A program made the position numbers and the translations under genes. A DNA stretch of 64,000 nt, taken from assembly GCF_024623325.1 (NCBI RefSeq), contig NZ_JANJZD010000015.1, positions 1-64,000 on the forward strand. Reading direction: 5' to 3'. Numbering within the stretch: the first letter of the stretch is position 1; every line of letters begins with the position of its first letter. Under the pieces are notes generated by a model. That model saw only the letters and a program-made list of their open reading frames with translations, was not told the DNA's origin and searched no databases. This DNA comes from Acetatifactor muris. GTDB taxonomy: Bacteria > Bacillota > Clostridia > Lachnospirales > Lachnospiraceae. This document shows, piece after piece, positions 35,738-43,793 of the stretch.

Positions 35738-36555
35738 TTCGTATTACCTGTTCTTTCTTCCGACAGCCCATATTTATAGAGATTATAAAAATGGTTTGTC
35801 GGACCACACCCATTTCCAATAGCAAGAGAATGTTCAATTGCCATTGTGACATAAGCCTTAGCTTGTGCAACTGCGTCCTGTATACTCATTGCCTTAGCAA
35901 GATTAGAAGCGATTGCGGAAGAAAAAGTACAGCCTGTCCCGTGGGTATTTTTCGTGTCAATACGGGTAGTTTCAAAATGATAAACCCTATCTCCGTCAAA
36001 TAGAATGTCAATAGCATTTCCTATATGATGACCACCCTTGACAATAACTGCTTTACAGCCCATAGCATATATTTTTTTGGCAGCAACTTCCATGTTAGCA
36101 ATAGTAGAGATTTGCATATCTGCAATTTTCTCCGCTTCTGGAATATTTGGTGTCAGCACATCAGCAAGTGGGATAATTGTTTCAATCAGCGTATCAACCG
36201 CAGACGGTTCCATAAGTGGACAACCGTTTTTGGCGTACATAACAGGGTCTACTACAACATTTTGAGGGCTGTATTTCAGTAATTTTTCGGCAACTGCTTT
36301 CATGCACTCCGGTGTTGAGAGCATACCAATTTTTACTGCGTCTACTTCAATATCTTCAAATACAGCGTCAATCTGTTTTCCAATCATGTCCGAGGTAACA
36401 TCTTGAATATCAATGACCCGGCTTGTATTTTCGGCAACTACCGAAACAATAACACTCATTCCAAAAACGCCATGTGCAGAAAATGTTTTTAAGTCTGCTT
36501 GAACACCAGCGCCGCCACTGCAATCAGACCCAGCGATAGACAATACTTTTTTCAT
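35734..36555 (-). CDS. thiD: Hydroxymethylpyrimidine/phosphomethylpyrimidine kinase
   Basis: 273 residues of the ribokinase fold. [20 protein letters not shown] at the N-terminus binds the pyrimidine, and [20 protein letters not shown] near 205 carries the anion hole (GTGCT) and catalytic Cys/Asp region. The usual length is about 265. It phosphorylates HMP twice to HMP-PP for ThiE. It lies between thiN and thiE with short gaps. Confidence 0.95.
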   Translation of the reverse strand: MKKVLSIAGSDCSGGAGVQADLKTFSAHGVFGMSVIVSVVAENTSRVIDIQDVTSDMIGKQIDAVFEDIEVDAVKIGMLSTPECMKAVAEKLLKYSPQNVVVDPVMYAKNGCPLMEPSAVDTLIETIIPLADVLTPNIPEAEKIADMQISTIANMEVAAKKIYAMGCKAVIVKGGHHIGNAIDILFDGDRVYHFETTRIDTKNTHGTGCTFSSAIASNLAKAMSIQDAVAQAKAYVTMAIEHSLAIGNGCGPTNHFYNLYKYGLSEERTGNTK

Positions 36556-36572
36556 AGTCTATATTTCTCCTT

Positions 36573-37192
36573 TTATTTTCTCGGAAAGACAATAAGTAAT
36601 ATGCCATTATCAACGGATATGCTGCTTTCTTTACCGATAAACTCATTACTAACCCCAATAGGAAATGTATTTGTCAAAACGGCTTTATCCAATTCATATT
36701 TTAATCCCTGTAAACAGACACCCTCTGCTTTCGAGGAATATGAAAAGACTGAAACATAGCCGGATTGTATGCTATCAAAGGTGATTTTCCGATTTGTGAT
36801 AGCCGTAATAATGCTTTCATTATCAACTAAAAATCCTTGCTTGCCATTTTCTGAAAGAAAGGACAACGCTTGCAGATTTGCAATCGTATGATCTATGCGC
36901 CCGCCAGTTCCGCAGTAAAGGTAAAAATCTGAATAGCCCACATTTATTCCCTCACGGATAGCGGCAAGCATATCTGTATCGTTTTTTCTGTACTCAAAGA
37001 AATTACATTAGGGTGTTGTGGTACAGCGTTTAATGTATCAAAGTCACCAATTACAAGGTCTGTATTTATTTCAGCCTGTTCCAAATAACGCAATTTTGCG
37101 TCAGCCGCAATTACAAAATCGTCAGTCGTAGGAACAAAATCTATTCTACAATCCTCACCCGCGCCAACTATATAGCAAATGCCATTCTTCAT
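36573..37192 (-). pseudogene. thiN: Thiamine diphosphokinase, frameshifted at an A6 run
   Basis: The first frame (ATG 37192, AAAGGAAT upstream) reads CYIVGAGEDCRIDFVPTTDD, DLVIGDFDTLNAVPQHPNVI, then STEKT. The rest of the enzyme, MLAAIREGINVGYSDFYLYC, GTGGRIDHTIANLQAL, is one frame back. The break is at six A residues near 36994; one more A would restore STEKNDTDML. The full length of about 205 residues would be normal. This may be a sequencing error, slippage-tolerant expression or a real mutation. First gene after the TPP riboswitch. Confidence 0.8.
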
Positions 37193-37238
37193 ATTCCTTT
37201 TCTCCGATATACCATATTTCAAATATTTTCATTAGTAC

Positions 37239-37268
37239 AAAAAAAGACACTTCCATACAGGAAATGTC
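37239..37268 (-). terminator. Terminator forming the riboswitch expression platform
   Basis: GACATTTCC (37268-37260) pairs with GGAAGTGTC (37254-37246), one G-U pair, with TTTTTTT after it on the minus strand. It lies between the TPP aptamer and thiN, so ligand-dependent termination is likely. Confidence 0.85.
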
Positions 37269-37284
37269 CTAAACATACATACCG

Positions 37285-37372
37285 TATCATTTAGCTCCCT
37301 GCGTTGGTATTAGCCAACAGGTTCAAAGGGTCAGGTTTTACCTTCTCAACTACATATAGTCCCCCTGCTTTT
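37285..37372 (-). promoter_or_regulatory. TPP riboswitch (THI element)
   Basis: On the minus strand the conserved elements appear in order: GGGGGACT, the TTGAGA/AGG core, ACCCTTTGAACCTG, and GGCTAATACCAACGCAGGGA. These are the pyrimidine and pyrophosphate sensor arms of the thiamine pyrophosphate riboswitch. Upstream lies a strong promoter and downstream a terminator, so TPP should switch off thiN-thiD-thiE. Confidence 0.95.
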
Positions 37373-37376
37373 GCTA

Positions 37377-37405
37377 ATTATATTCGGAACATATTAAAAA
37401 GTCAA
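37377..37405 (-). promoter_or_regulatory. Promoter of the thiamine operon
   Basis: TTGACT (37405-37400), 17 bases, TATAAT (37382-37377), a few bases before the riboswitch. Confidence 0.88.
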
Positions 37406-37855
37406 TACTTACTGGAAATAGAAACCATTTAATCATTAGCAGAAAATCTAAAAGTGATTAGGAACCTTACATAATAAGGCGATAACTTTTCCCTTGTGCT
37501 GCAAAAAAGAACCGGGACGCGGCAGCTTTTCAGTAGCCACCGCAAAACCTAACGCCAGCCGCCGAAGTAGTGCAGACGGTTTTACCGTTAGAATGAAGCG
37601 GACGAAAGCGGGGCCGGATTGTCAAATCCTGTTCCCCGTTTTCGGCGGCGAAATGGTAACGGCAAAAATTCAGACGGTCAAGGGTTTAAGAGTGGAATTT
37701 TTTCACGCACTTTGCGAAAAAATACGACTCGTCCCTTGACGGTCTGGATAGTCGGAACGGACAGTAGAACGGGGATTGCTTTTCGTAATTGGGCATGGTA
37801 TAGTTTTCTTCAGTACAAACCGATAAATCGAAATTTGAAAGAGAGGGATTTACCC
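37406..37855. other. Intergenic region between the thiamine promoter and the DinB-like gene
   Basis: About 450 bases. The middle is GC-rich and looks like spacer DNA of Tn1549-type elements, but I find no gene with a start and ribosome site. Confidence 0.4.
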
Positions 37856-38563
37856 ATGAAAATAAGATGTATATGGGAACACAATGGCAATGACAGCATC
37901 CTGTATGCGGAAAACTTTATTGGAGCTTTTACAAGAGGTTCATCCAAAGATTTAGCAATCCAGAAAATGCCTGTTGAGATTAAATCTTATTTGATGTGGA
38001 AAGGCAGCTTAATTCCTGACTCCTTTGAAATAGAAATCGTTCAAGAAAAACAATCCAACTTAACTATTTCTGATGCTGATTCAGATGTCCTTTTTGATGA
38101 AGAAAGAAAAGAATTGAGTTCGTTTGAATATGCCGATTTGAAAGCACTTGCCTTGAAATCTGCACAAGATTTCTTGACATTATATCAGTCAATACCAGAT
38201 AAAGATAAAAGCCGTGTTCCAGTTAGAACAACTTTTTATGGACAGATTCCCCGTACAGCATTTGAAATGTATTTGCACACAAAGAATGTCAATGACTATT
38301 ACTTTGGAGAAATTGGCGTTTCTACAAATAACGAGGGAAGTATTCTGGAATGTAGGGAACGCGGATTTGCAGTATTAGAGAGCCAGCCGGATTTCTTGAA
38401 AAATGCAGTTTGCCTTGGAAGCTATAATGAAGAGTGGTCATTAAGAAAAGTATTGAGACGTTTTATTTGGCATGACCGAATCCATGCAAAGGCTATGTAT
38501 CGAATGGCAGTAAAGACCTTTGGTTCTCATGCTGTGCCAAATGTATTTTTGTTCGACATATAA
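37856..38563 (+). CDS. Uncharacterised protein with DinB-like C-terminal helix
   Basis: 235 residues from an ATG with GAGAGGG upstream. The final part (SLRKVLRRFIWHDRIHAKAM, YRMAVKTFG) has the spaced W-H-D-x-x-H residues that occur in the last helix of the DinB/YfiT metal-binding bundle, and a middle SFEYADLKALALKSAQDFLT helix would fit too. The N-terminal 60 residues are beta-rich. Function unknown. It stands alone between the thiamine operon promoter and the relaxase fragment, with an AT-rich composition. Confidence 0.65.
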   Translation: MKIRCIWEHNGNDSILYAENFIGAFTRGSSKDLAIQKMPVEIKSYLMWKGSLIPDSFEIEIVQEKQSNLTISDADSDVLFDEERKELSSFEYADLKALALKSAQDFLTLYQSIPDKDKSRVPVRTTFYGQIPRTAFEMYLHTKNVNDYYFGEIGVSTNNEGSILECRERGFAVLESQPDFLKNAVCLGSYNEEWSLRKVLRRFIWHDRIHAKAMYRMAVKTFGSHAVPNVFLFDI

Positions 38564-38639
38564 CTTCCGGTTTATCGGTCTAATAAAACTCCAAAACAGA
38601 GCGGCGGGGCAGATATTGGCTATCCCGCCGCCCTGTCCG

Positions 38640-39318
38640 TTATCGTTCCATATCCTGCTTTCTGTGGGGTTGCTGTTCCCTCTGTTCCTGCCGCAAGATA
38701 CTGTAAACGCTCTTTCTGATTTTCTCCGCTTCTTTCACTTCCTCTTTCAATGCAAGATACCGCTGATTGAGTTTTTTCCTCTCGGCGGTCAGCTTGGTGT
38801 ATTCTTCTTTCCATGTCTTTGTCGGGATTGTGGTCTTGCCGTTCATCACGCCTTTGAGATAATCTTTCGCCGTTGTGAATAAGATTTGCTCGGCTTCGGT
38901 CAGCGGCTTCTTTCCCTTGCACTTGAAATAAATGTCGGCTTGCTCTAAGTGCTTTTTCAGAGTGGCAAGCCGCCGTTCAACGGGTTTCAGCTTGCCTTGA
39001 ATATCCAGTTGTTCCCCTATCATGGACTTGAATTTTTCATCAAGCCCCGCCATATCACAGATGCCGTTGGCTTGCAGGAAATTCAGCATATTTGCCGCGT
39101 CTTTGAGGTTATACAACGATTGGGAATATCCCGATTTTCCCGCCTGTGCCTTGCGTGACAAAATGCCTTGAATGTAGTCGGCAAGGGTGAGCGGCTCTGT
39201 GTTCTCGCTTTCTTCCTTTAACCAGTTTTGCATTTTGGAGATACGCGCCTTTAACTGCCGTAACTTCTGGTTAGTCACTTCGATTTCGCGGTTAAGGTCG
39301 CCGCGCTCGGTGCGGATG
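38640..39318 (-). pseudogene. MobA/MobL relaxase C-terminal fragment
   Basis: The frame from about 39318 reads ERGDLNREIEVTNQKLRQLK, ARISKMQNWLKEESENTEPL, LYNLKDAANMLNFLQANGIC to the stop, the coiled-coil C-terminal third of MobA/MobL relaxases of conjugative transposons. The catalytic N-terminus is missing; a 49-base IS630 piece and the HD-nicotinamidase gene lie where it should be. The frame runs on into that foreign sequence. Confidence 0.85.
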
Positions 39319-40511
39319 CCCGGCAGTGCCTGTCCCGCCGTATAGCTGACATTGAGCTGCTGCGCAGCGAGTTGTCTGTATGGGAAGCAGAGCGTAATAC
39401 AACAGCAGCAAAGGTTGAATATGGCAGCTCTCCATCGTCTGCAATGCCGCCATATGTTTTTCCGGTGTAATTCCTGCACAGCAGGATGCATCCACATAAA
39501 TCGGCACTTCTGGCATATATGCCTTTAATAAGAGAGCGTTGGAAACCACGCATACATCTGTACAAAGCCCAATCAGTTCAATTTCCTTTATGGACTGCTC
39601 TTTGTGGATTTCCCTCAAATCCTCCGCAAGTCGCTGCGATGCGAATGTTGACTTATAATATACTGCTCCGTTTCGTTCCACCTGCACCTTTGCCAGCTCC
39701 TGTACTAACTGCCATCCTTTTGTGCCAGCTACACAATGCTTTATCGGCAACAGCTTTCCTTCCTGAGTAGAAAGATAATCTTCTGTATGGGTATCCATTG
39801 AAAAAAACACATGACCGGGATATTCTCTGGCTTTTTTTGCAGCAGCATTTACCATGTATTCCGCCTCTTTCGTTCCAAGCGCCCCTGTAATAAAATCATT
39901 CTGCATATCTACAACAATTAAATAGCGGTCAGGACTGTCCACAGGTTTTATCCTCTGCATCTGGCCGATTAAATTCTTTGCAAAAGCCATTAGTCCTTTT
40001 GCTTCCTCTGTCCGTAAATATTTCATATCCAGTCCATTAGCGGCCAGACGGAATCTGTCCAGTGCATCCGCATCCTTGAAAATCTCATACAGCAATAATC
40101 CATGCTCCAAATTTTTATCTGTGATTGCTTTTTTTCCAGCTTCATCGGAACAGTCATGATACGCTATGACGGCATACGTTCTCCTATCGTACTCGAAACC
40201 ATGATTTTTACAGTAGTCGGCATACGCATCCGCTGCCCTCTGCCCATGCCCAACATCCAGCCAGTCATCCAGCCTTCTGGAATCATGGAACGCAGCAGCA
40301 GCCCCAACGCATCCTTATCCTTTTCTGACAGTCCCTGACGCTGTGCGATTATCAGTGAATAGAGCATTACACGCCTGCAATGTGCGCCTGTGTGCTTTTC
40401 ACTGTCCTCCAATGTAAACGTAACCTGATTTTCCAGAATATCATTCCACTTATCAAATACAGGTTTTATCCGTTTCCATTCCGGTAATCCCTCCATCCAT
40501 TTTTCCTGCAT
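39292..40511 (-). pseudogene. HD-domain/nicotinamidase (isochorismatase) fusion with one frameshift
   Basis: The first frame (ATG 40511) gives an HD-type helix, EDSEKHTGAHCRRVMLYSLI, ending near GLSEKDKDALG. One frame over it continues AAAAFHDSRRLDDWLDVGHG, YAVIAYHDCSDEAGKK, then YEIFKDADALDRF, completing an H-HD-D metal site. The frame then enters an isochorismatase-fold domain: YLIVVDMQNDFITGALGTKE, the catalytic Cys in IGLCTDVCVVSNALLL, and CCAGITPEKH. The break is a run of four G near 40294; a fifth would restore the frame. The end after ESCHIQ runs into the IS630 piece. It closes the sirtuin operon and would remove nicotinamide, the sirtuin by-product. Confidence 0.8.
39319..39367 (+). 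repeat. 49-bp IS630 transposase fragment
   Basis: Identical over 49 bases to 58781-58829, where it encodes part of an IS630 transposase (TRQCLSRRIADIELLR). Here it sits alone at the junction between the relaxase fragment and the HD-nicotinamidase gene. Confidence 0.9.
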
Positions 40512-40515
40512 AGCC

Positions 40516-41355
40516 CTACCCCACTTTCACAATTTCACGCAACGCCGCTGCAATATCCTGATCCACACCAATGGACTTTCCCTGTATCCCGTCAGGAATG
40601 TAAATCTCACCTTTGTTGAAAGTAATATACTTTGCATGAGGTTCTGCTGCCGTAAGCTGCATAAATGGCATTTTTATCATCTGATTGCGCCAGCCAACAC
40701 CAAACTCTAAAATGACAAGTTTTTTTCCACGCATACGATTTACAAATCCCTGATAGCGGGCAGCTTTTTCCTGCCAGTTCTTTTTCCCCTGAAAAGAGGA
40801 GTACTCCCCATAATTTACTTCCATACTCCCGCCGCATTTTGGGCATCTGGGCAAAAGTCTTTCCGGCACTCTGCCATCTGTTTCCGCCTCTGCCATGCGA
40901 AGAACTGCCTCCCTGTCTGGATAGACTTCATCACAGCAGCCCTTTGTGCAACGCATTTCTGTCAGCTTGCCTTCCATTTCAAATACACGTTCTTCCTCGA
41001 AACCTGCCGGGATAAAGTGATCCTCCCCATTGGACGTAACAACAAAATAATCCTTTTCTTTTACAAGTTCATACATATCCTTCATAATCTGCGTCGGTTC
41101 ATCCTGTAAACACTTTTCTTTGATGATCCGGCTGAAATATGCCCATCTTTCTTCCTCGGAAGAATAGGAAACAGCCATCCCCTGCAAAATACAGTAAATA
41201 CCATATTTTTCTCTGAAATCACCCATTCTTTCACGAAACCACGCATCATCCGCAAATAAATGATACCCCTCTGCTATGGATAATCCGTTGCTGGCTCCGA
41301 TCAACACCCCGTCCGCTTCACTGATGATTTGCTTTATTTTCTGATATATATTCAC
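40516..41355 (-). CDS. SIR2-family protein, divergent third paralogue
   Basis: 279 residues. NAD-binding start VLIGASNGLSIAEGY, then FVVTSNGEDHF in place of the usual TxNxD, and two Cys pairs (CTKGC, CPKCG) for the zinc ribbon. At the position of the sirtuin catalytic histidine is Glu (FEMEGKL). With Ser-Asn-Gly-Glu replacing the NID motif it may have changed activity. It overlaps the preceding truncated paralogue by four bases and is five bases from the HD-nicotinamidase gene. Confidence 0.88.
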   Translation of the reverse strand: MNIYQKIKQIISEADGVLIGASNGLSIAEGYHLFADDAWFRERMGDFREKYGIYCILQGMAVSYSSEEERWAYFSRIIKEKCLQDEPTQIMKDMYELVKEKDYFVVTSNGEDHFIPAGFEEERVFEMEGKLTEMRCTKGCCDEVYPDREAVLRMAEAETDGRVPERLLPRCPKCGGSMEVNYGEYSSFQGKKNWQEKAARYQGFVNRMRGKKLVILEFGVGWRNQMIKMPFMQLTAAEPHAKYITFNKGEIYIPDGIQGKSIGVDQDIAAALREIVKVG

Positions 41356-42179
41356 TTTCCTGTCCCTGCCTTTCCTTTCATAATCTGTTTTAAATCCCGT
41401 AAGGTTTTCGATAAATCACCATCTATATACAGGCTTTTGTTTTTCAAATGCTCCGGGGAAGAAGAATCTTCCTGATTCATACAGACATAAAAAGCACCTT
41501 TATTTTTATATGCCATTTCCCAAAAGGGCAATTTAATAATACCGGGCGTCATTTCTCCTACCCCTAATTCCAGCAGCAAAACGCTTTTTGCCTTTTCTTT
41601 TGTCAGACATTGTTTCAGAAAAGATTCGTAGCGTATTACACCATCTTTCCAGTCCCGCCCCTCCAGAAACGTATCATCTCTTACCCACGGAACCATGATC
41701 CGTCCACATTCCCGGCATCTTGGAAGCAGTTCCGAAGGTATCCTCATTCCCAGCATATTTTCACACATCTCCCGGATGAGGTTCTCATTCGGATAAATCC
41801 GGTCATGGCAGGGCTGACTGCATTGAAAATAGCCCACATTCCCCTGATAACTGCAAATAGAATTTTGGGGAAATACCCGTTCAAACTGCATATCCACATT
41901 GGTTGTTAATACAAATACTTCTTTTCCCCTTACAATCTCCGCCAAGTCATAATAGGTCTGCCCCGTTGGAGCATCCCACAGGCTTTGTATATAGCGTGCG
42001 TAAAAAGCCCACTGTTGTTCTGGTGAAGAATAGCAATAATAAAATCCTGCAAAGGGAGATTGAAAGCCATATGCTTCTTTAAAATCCTGCAACTGTCCTT
42101 CCAGATAAGGCATCCAATGGTAGTGATTATAGCCTGCTGCCCGCTGTTTTTTCAACTGCTCTTTGCAGAACCACCGCAA
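41352..42179 (-). pseudogene. SIR2-family protein lacking the NAD-binding N-terminus
   Basis: The first recognisable residues are GYNHYHWMPYLEGQLQDFKE, which in the paralogues come after the glycine-rich GAxxGxSxA loop. That loop and the first helix are gone; the 5' end overlaps the tail of the previous gene by 53 bases in another frame, showing a deletion that joined the two. The remaining parts are normal: VLTTNVDMQFER, SYQGNVGYFQC (Gln for His), CRECG zinc pair, LLLELGVGEMTPG. Without the loop NAD binding is unlikely. Confidence 0.75.
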
Positions 42180-42993
42180 TATCCTCTTTTATCGCAGTTC
42201 CTTTTCCTTCTAACTCATCTGGAAGCAGTGCATCTTTTGGGTTGATCGTAATGTAATAGGCTTGCGGCAGGGAGTATGTCATATTCCAAAAGGGCTGCTG
42301 AATGAACATGGGTGTCATGCGCCCCACCCCAAGTTCCAGAAAAAGTATTTTTTTATGTTTATTTTCCATCAGAAAATGATTCCACTTTTCATATTCCTCT
42401 TTATATTTTCTGCCTTGCAGAAACGTGTAGCCCCGAACCCACGGCTCCAGTTCCCTTCCACATTTCGGACAGTGCGGAATCAATTCTGTAGGAATCCGGC
42501 AGTCCTTTATATTTGCATACATCTCCTCAATCATACTTTTACTTTCAAACAGCTCGTCATGACAGGGACGCACACACTGAAGCCATCTGAAATCTCCCTG
42601 AATGGTACTGACTCTTTCTTCCGGAAAGCGTCTGCTAAATAAGGTGTCCTGATTGGTTGTCACCACAAAATAATTCTTTCCTTTCAGAAGTTCAAACAGA
42701 TTTTCATAGGCAGGGCCGTCCGGAAGCTCCAGATTTGCATGGATGGAGGTCGCCAGAAATGCCCAGCGTTCTTCACTGGTCGGGTATGGGTAATAATATC
42801 CGTTAAAGCTCCCCTGAAATCCGTACTTTTTTTCAAATTCCCCAAAATATTTCTTAAAATGTTTATCGCTGTGATACGCCATATCATAGCCTGTGGCAAC
42901 GGACATCCCCGCAGCCGCCCCTACACAGACGGCATCTGCTCTCTCAATCTGTTCAAGTAGGATATCTGCTTTTCTATCATACTCTCGATTCAT
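42127..42993 (-). CDS. SIR2-family protein, class-M-like, first paralogue
   Basis: 288 residues. The NAD site is intact: G25-AAAGMSVATG, then TTNQD at residues 112-116. Zinc ligands are Cys140, Cys144 and the later CPKCG. The catalytic histidine of ordinary deacetylases is replaced by Gln132 (STIQGDF), as in the class M sirtuins (SirTM), which ADP-ribosylate lipoylated proteins rather than deacetylate. No macrodomain or GcvH-like partner is in the window. The last residues are altered by the deletion that fused it to the next paralogue. First gene of the operon, divergent from the Rrf2 gene. Confidence 0.88.
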   Translation of the reverse strand: MNREYDRKADILLEQIERADAVCVGAAAGMSVATGYDMAYHSDKHFKKYFGEFEKKYGFQGSFNGYYYPYPTSEERWAFLATSIHANLELPDGPAYENLFELLKGKNYFVVTTNQDTLFSRRFPEERVSTIQGDFRWLQCVRPCHDELFESKSMIEEMYANIKDCRIPTELIPHCPKCGRELEPWVRGYTFLQGRKYKEEYEKWNHFLMENKHKKILFLELGVGRMTPMFIQQPFWNMTYSLPQAYYITINPKDALLPDELEGKGTAIKEDIAVVLQRAVEKTAGSRL

Positions 42994-43024
42994 GTTGGCT
43001 TTCTTTTCCTTTCTGCTCTTTTTA

Positions 43025-43064
43025 TTGACTTTCGTTTTATTTACTGTTATTATATAAATAACAG
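43025..43064 (+). promoter_or_regulatory. rrf2 promoter with overlapping palindrome
   Basis: TTGACT (43025-43030), 17 bases, TATTAT (43048-43053). A perfect inverted repeat, CTGTTATT (43044-43051) and AATAACAG (43057-43064), covers the -10. It lies in the divergent region between the sirtuin operon and rrf2 and could serve both. Confidence 0.7.
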
Positions 43065-43142
43065 CTTGTTTTTAGTATAGCACCAGACGCATGACAAGTC
43101 AAGTGGCTGTTATAATTAAATTTACAGTAAAGGAGTTTTCCC

Positions 43143-43577
43143 ATGAAATATTCTACGAAGTTAAGTGACGCTGTGCATATCATGGCTTTTATTGCAATCC
43201 ATCAGGAGTATGACCTAAGCAGCGCTGTAATCGCTGACAGTATACAGACAAATCCGGCCTTTGTCCGGCAGATCATGATGAAATTGAAAAAGGCAGGATT
43301 GATGTCCAGCGTAAACGGCCATGCAAAGCCTTCCCTGGCAAAACCCGCAGAGGAGATTACGCTTTTGGATATTTATAAGGCTGTTGAGGGAAATAAACCA
43401 CTTCTTCATCTGGACACCCACACCAATCCGGAATGCGGGGTAGGGATCAACATCCAACTGGCTCTGCAGGAGTACTATAACGAAATACAGAAAGGAACCG
43501 AAACCCATATGTCTGGTATTTCTTTACAGGATATTATCGGGTTGTACCGAAAAAAAGCAGGCCAGACAGATTGCTGA
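43143..43577 (+). CDS. Rrf2-family transcriptional regulator
   Basis: 144 residues. Winged helix MKYSTKLSDAVHIMAFIAIH, SIQTNPAFVRQIMMKLKKAG, GHAKPSLAKPAEEITLLDIY is typical of YwnA-like Rrf2 proteins. It has a single late Cys (NPECGVG), so a redox or thiol switch is more likely than an iron-sulfur cluster with three cysteines. AAAGGAG precedes the ATG. Divergent from the sirtuin operon, which is its likely target. Confidence 0.9.
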   Translation: MKYSTKLSDAVHIMAFIAIHQEYDLSSAVIADSIQTNPAFVRQIMMKLKKAGLMSSVNGHAKPSLAKPAEEITLLDIYKAVEGNKPLLHLDTHTNPECGVGINIQLALQEYYNEIQKGTETHMSGISLQDIIGLYRKKAGQTDC

Positions 43578-43590
43578 TACAAAAGGCATA

Positions 43591-43631
43591 TGGAAATACC
43601 TCCGAATGAACGTATACAAGAGGTATTTCCA
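43591..43631. terminator. Terminator between rrf2 and the iron operon
   Basis: TGGAAATACCTC (43591-43602) and its exact complement (43620-43631). T-rich bases follow on the plus strand, and the site can serve both convergent units. Confidence 0.8.
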
Positions 43632-43640
43632 TTTATCCAT

Positions 43641-43784
43641 TTATTTTTTATCTGTACAATGAACACCACATCCAACGCAATTTCCATTACATCCGTTTAT
43701 CCCTTTTTTCCGGAAATAAGCAATGGATAATATCAACAGGCCGGCTACAATGCAAAGTACCACAATACTTGACAAATTCATCAT
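43641..43784 (-). CDS. FeoB-associated Cys-rich membrane protein
   Basis: 47 residues: one membrane helix (SSIVVLCIVAGLLILSIAYF), a basic KKG stop-transfer and a tail with C-x3-C-x2-C-x3-C (GCNGNCVGCGVHC). This is the usual pattern of the FeoB_associated family. AGGAGG precedes the ATG, nine bases after the feoB stop. Presumably it assists ferrous iron uptake. Confidence 0.9.
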   Translation of the reverse strand: MMNLSSIVVLCIVAGLLILSIAYFRKKGINGCNGNCVGCGVHCTDKK

Positions 43785-43793
43785 CAAATCCTC

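Noticed and set aside
36573..37192. Programmed -1 frameshift in thiN
   Set aside because: The A6-C sequence resembles a slippery heptamer, but the reading phase is not the one needed for tandem slippage and ThiN is not known to use it. A one-base error is simpler.
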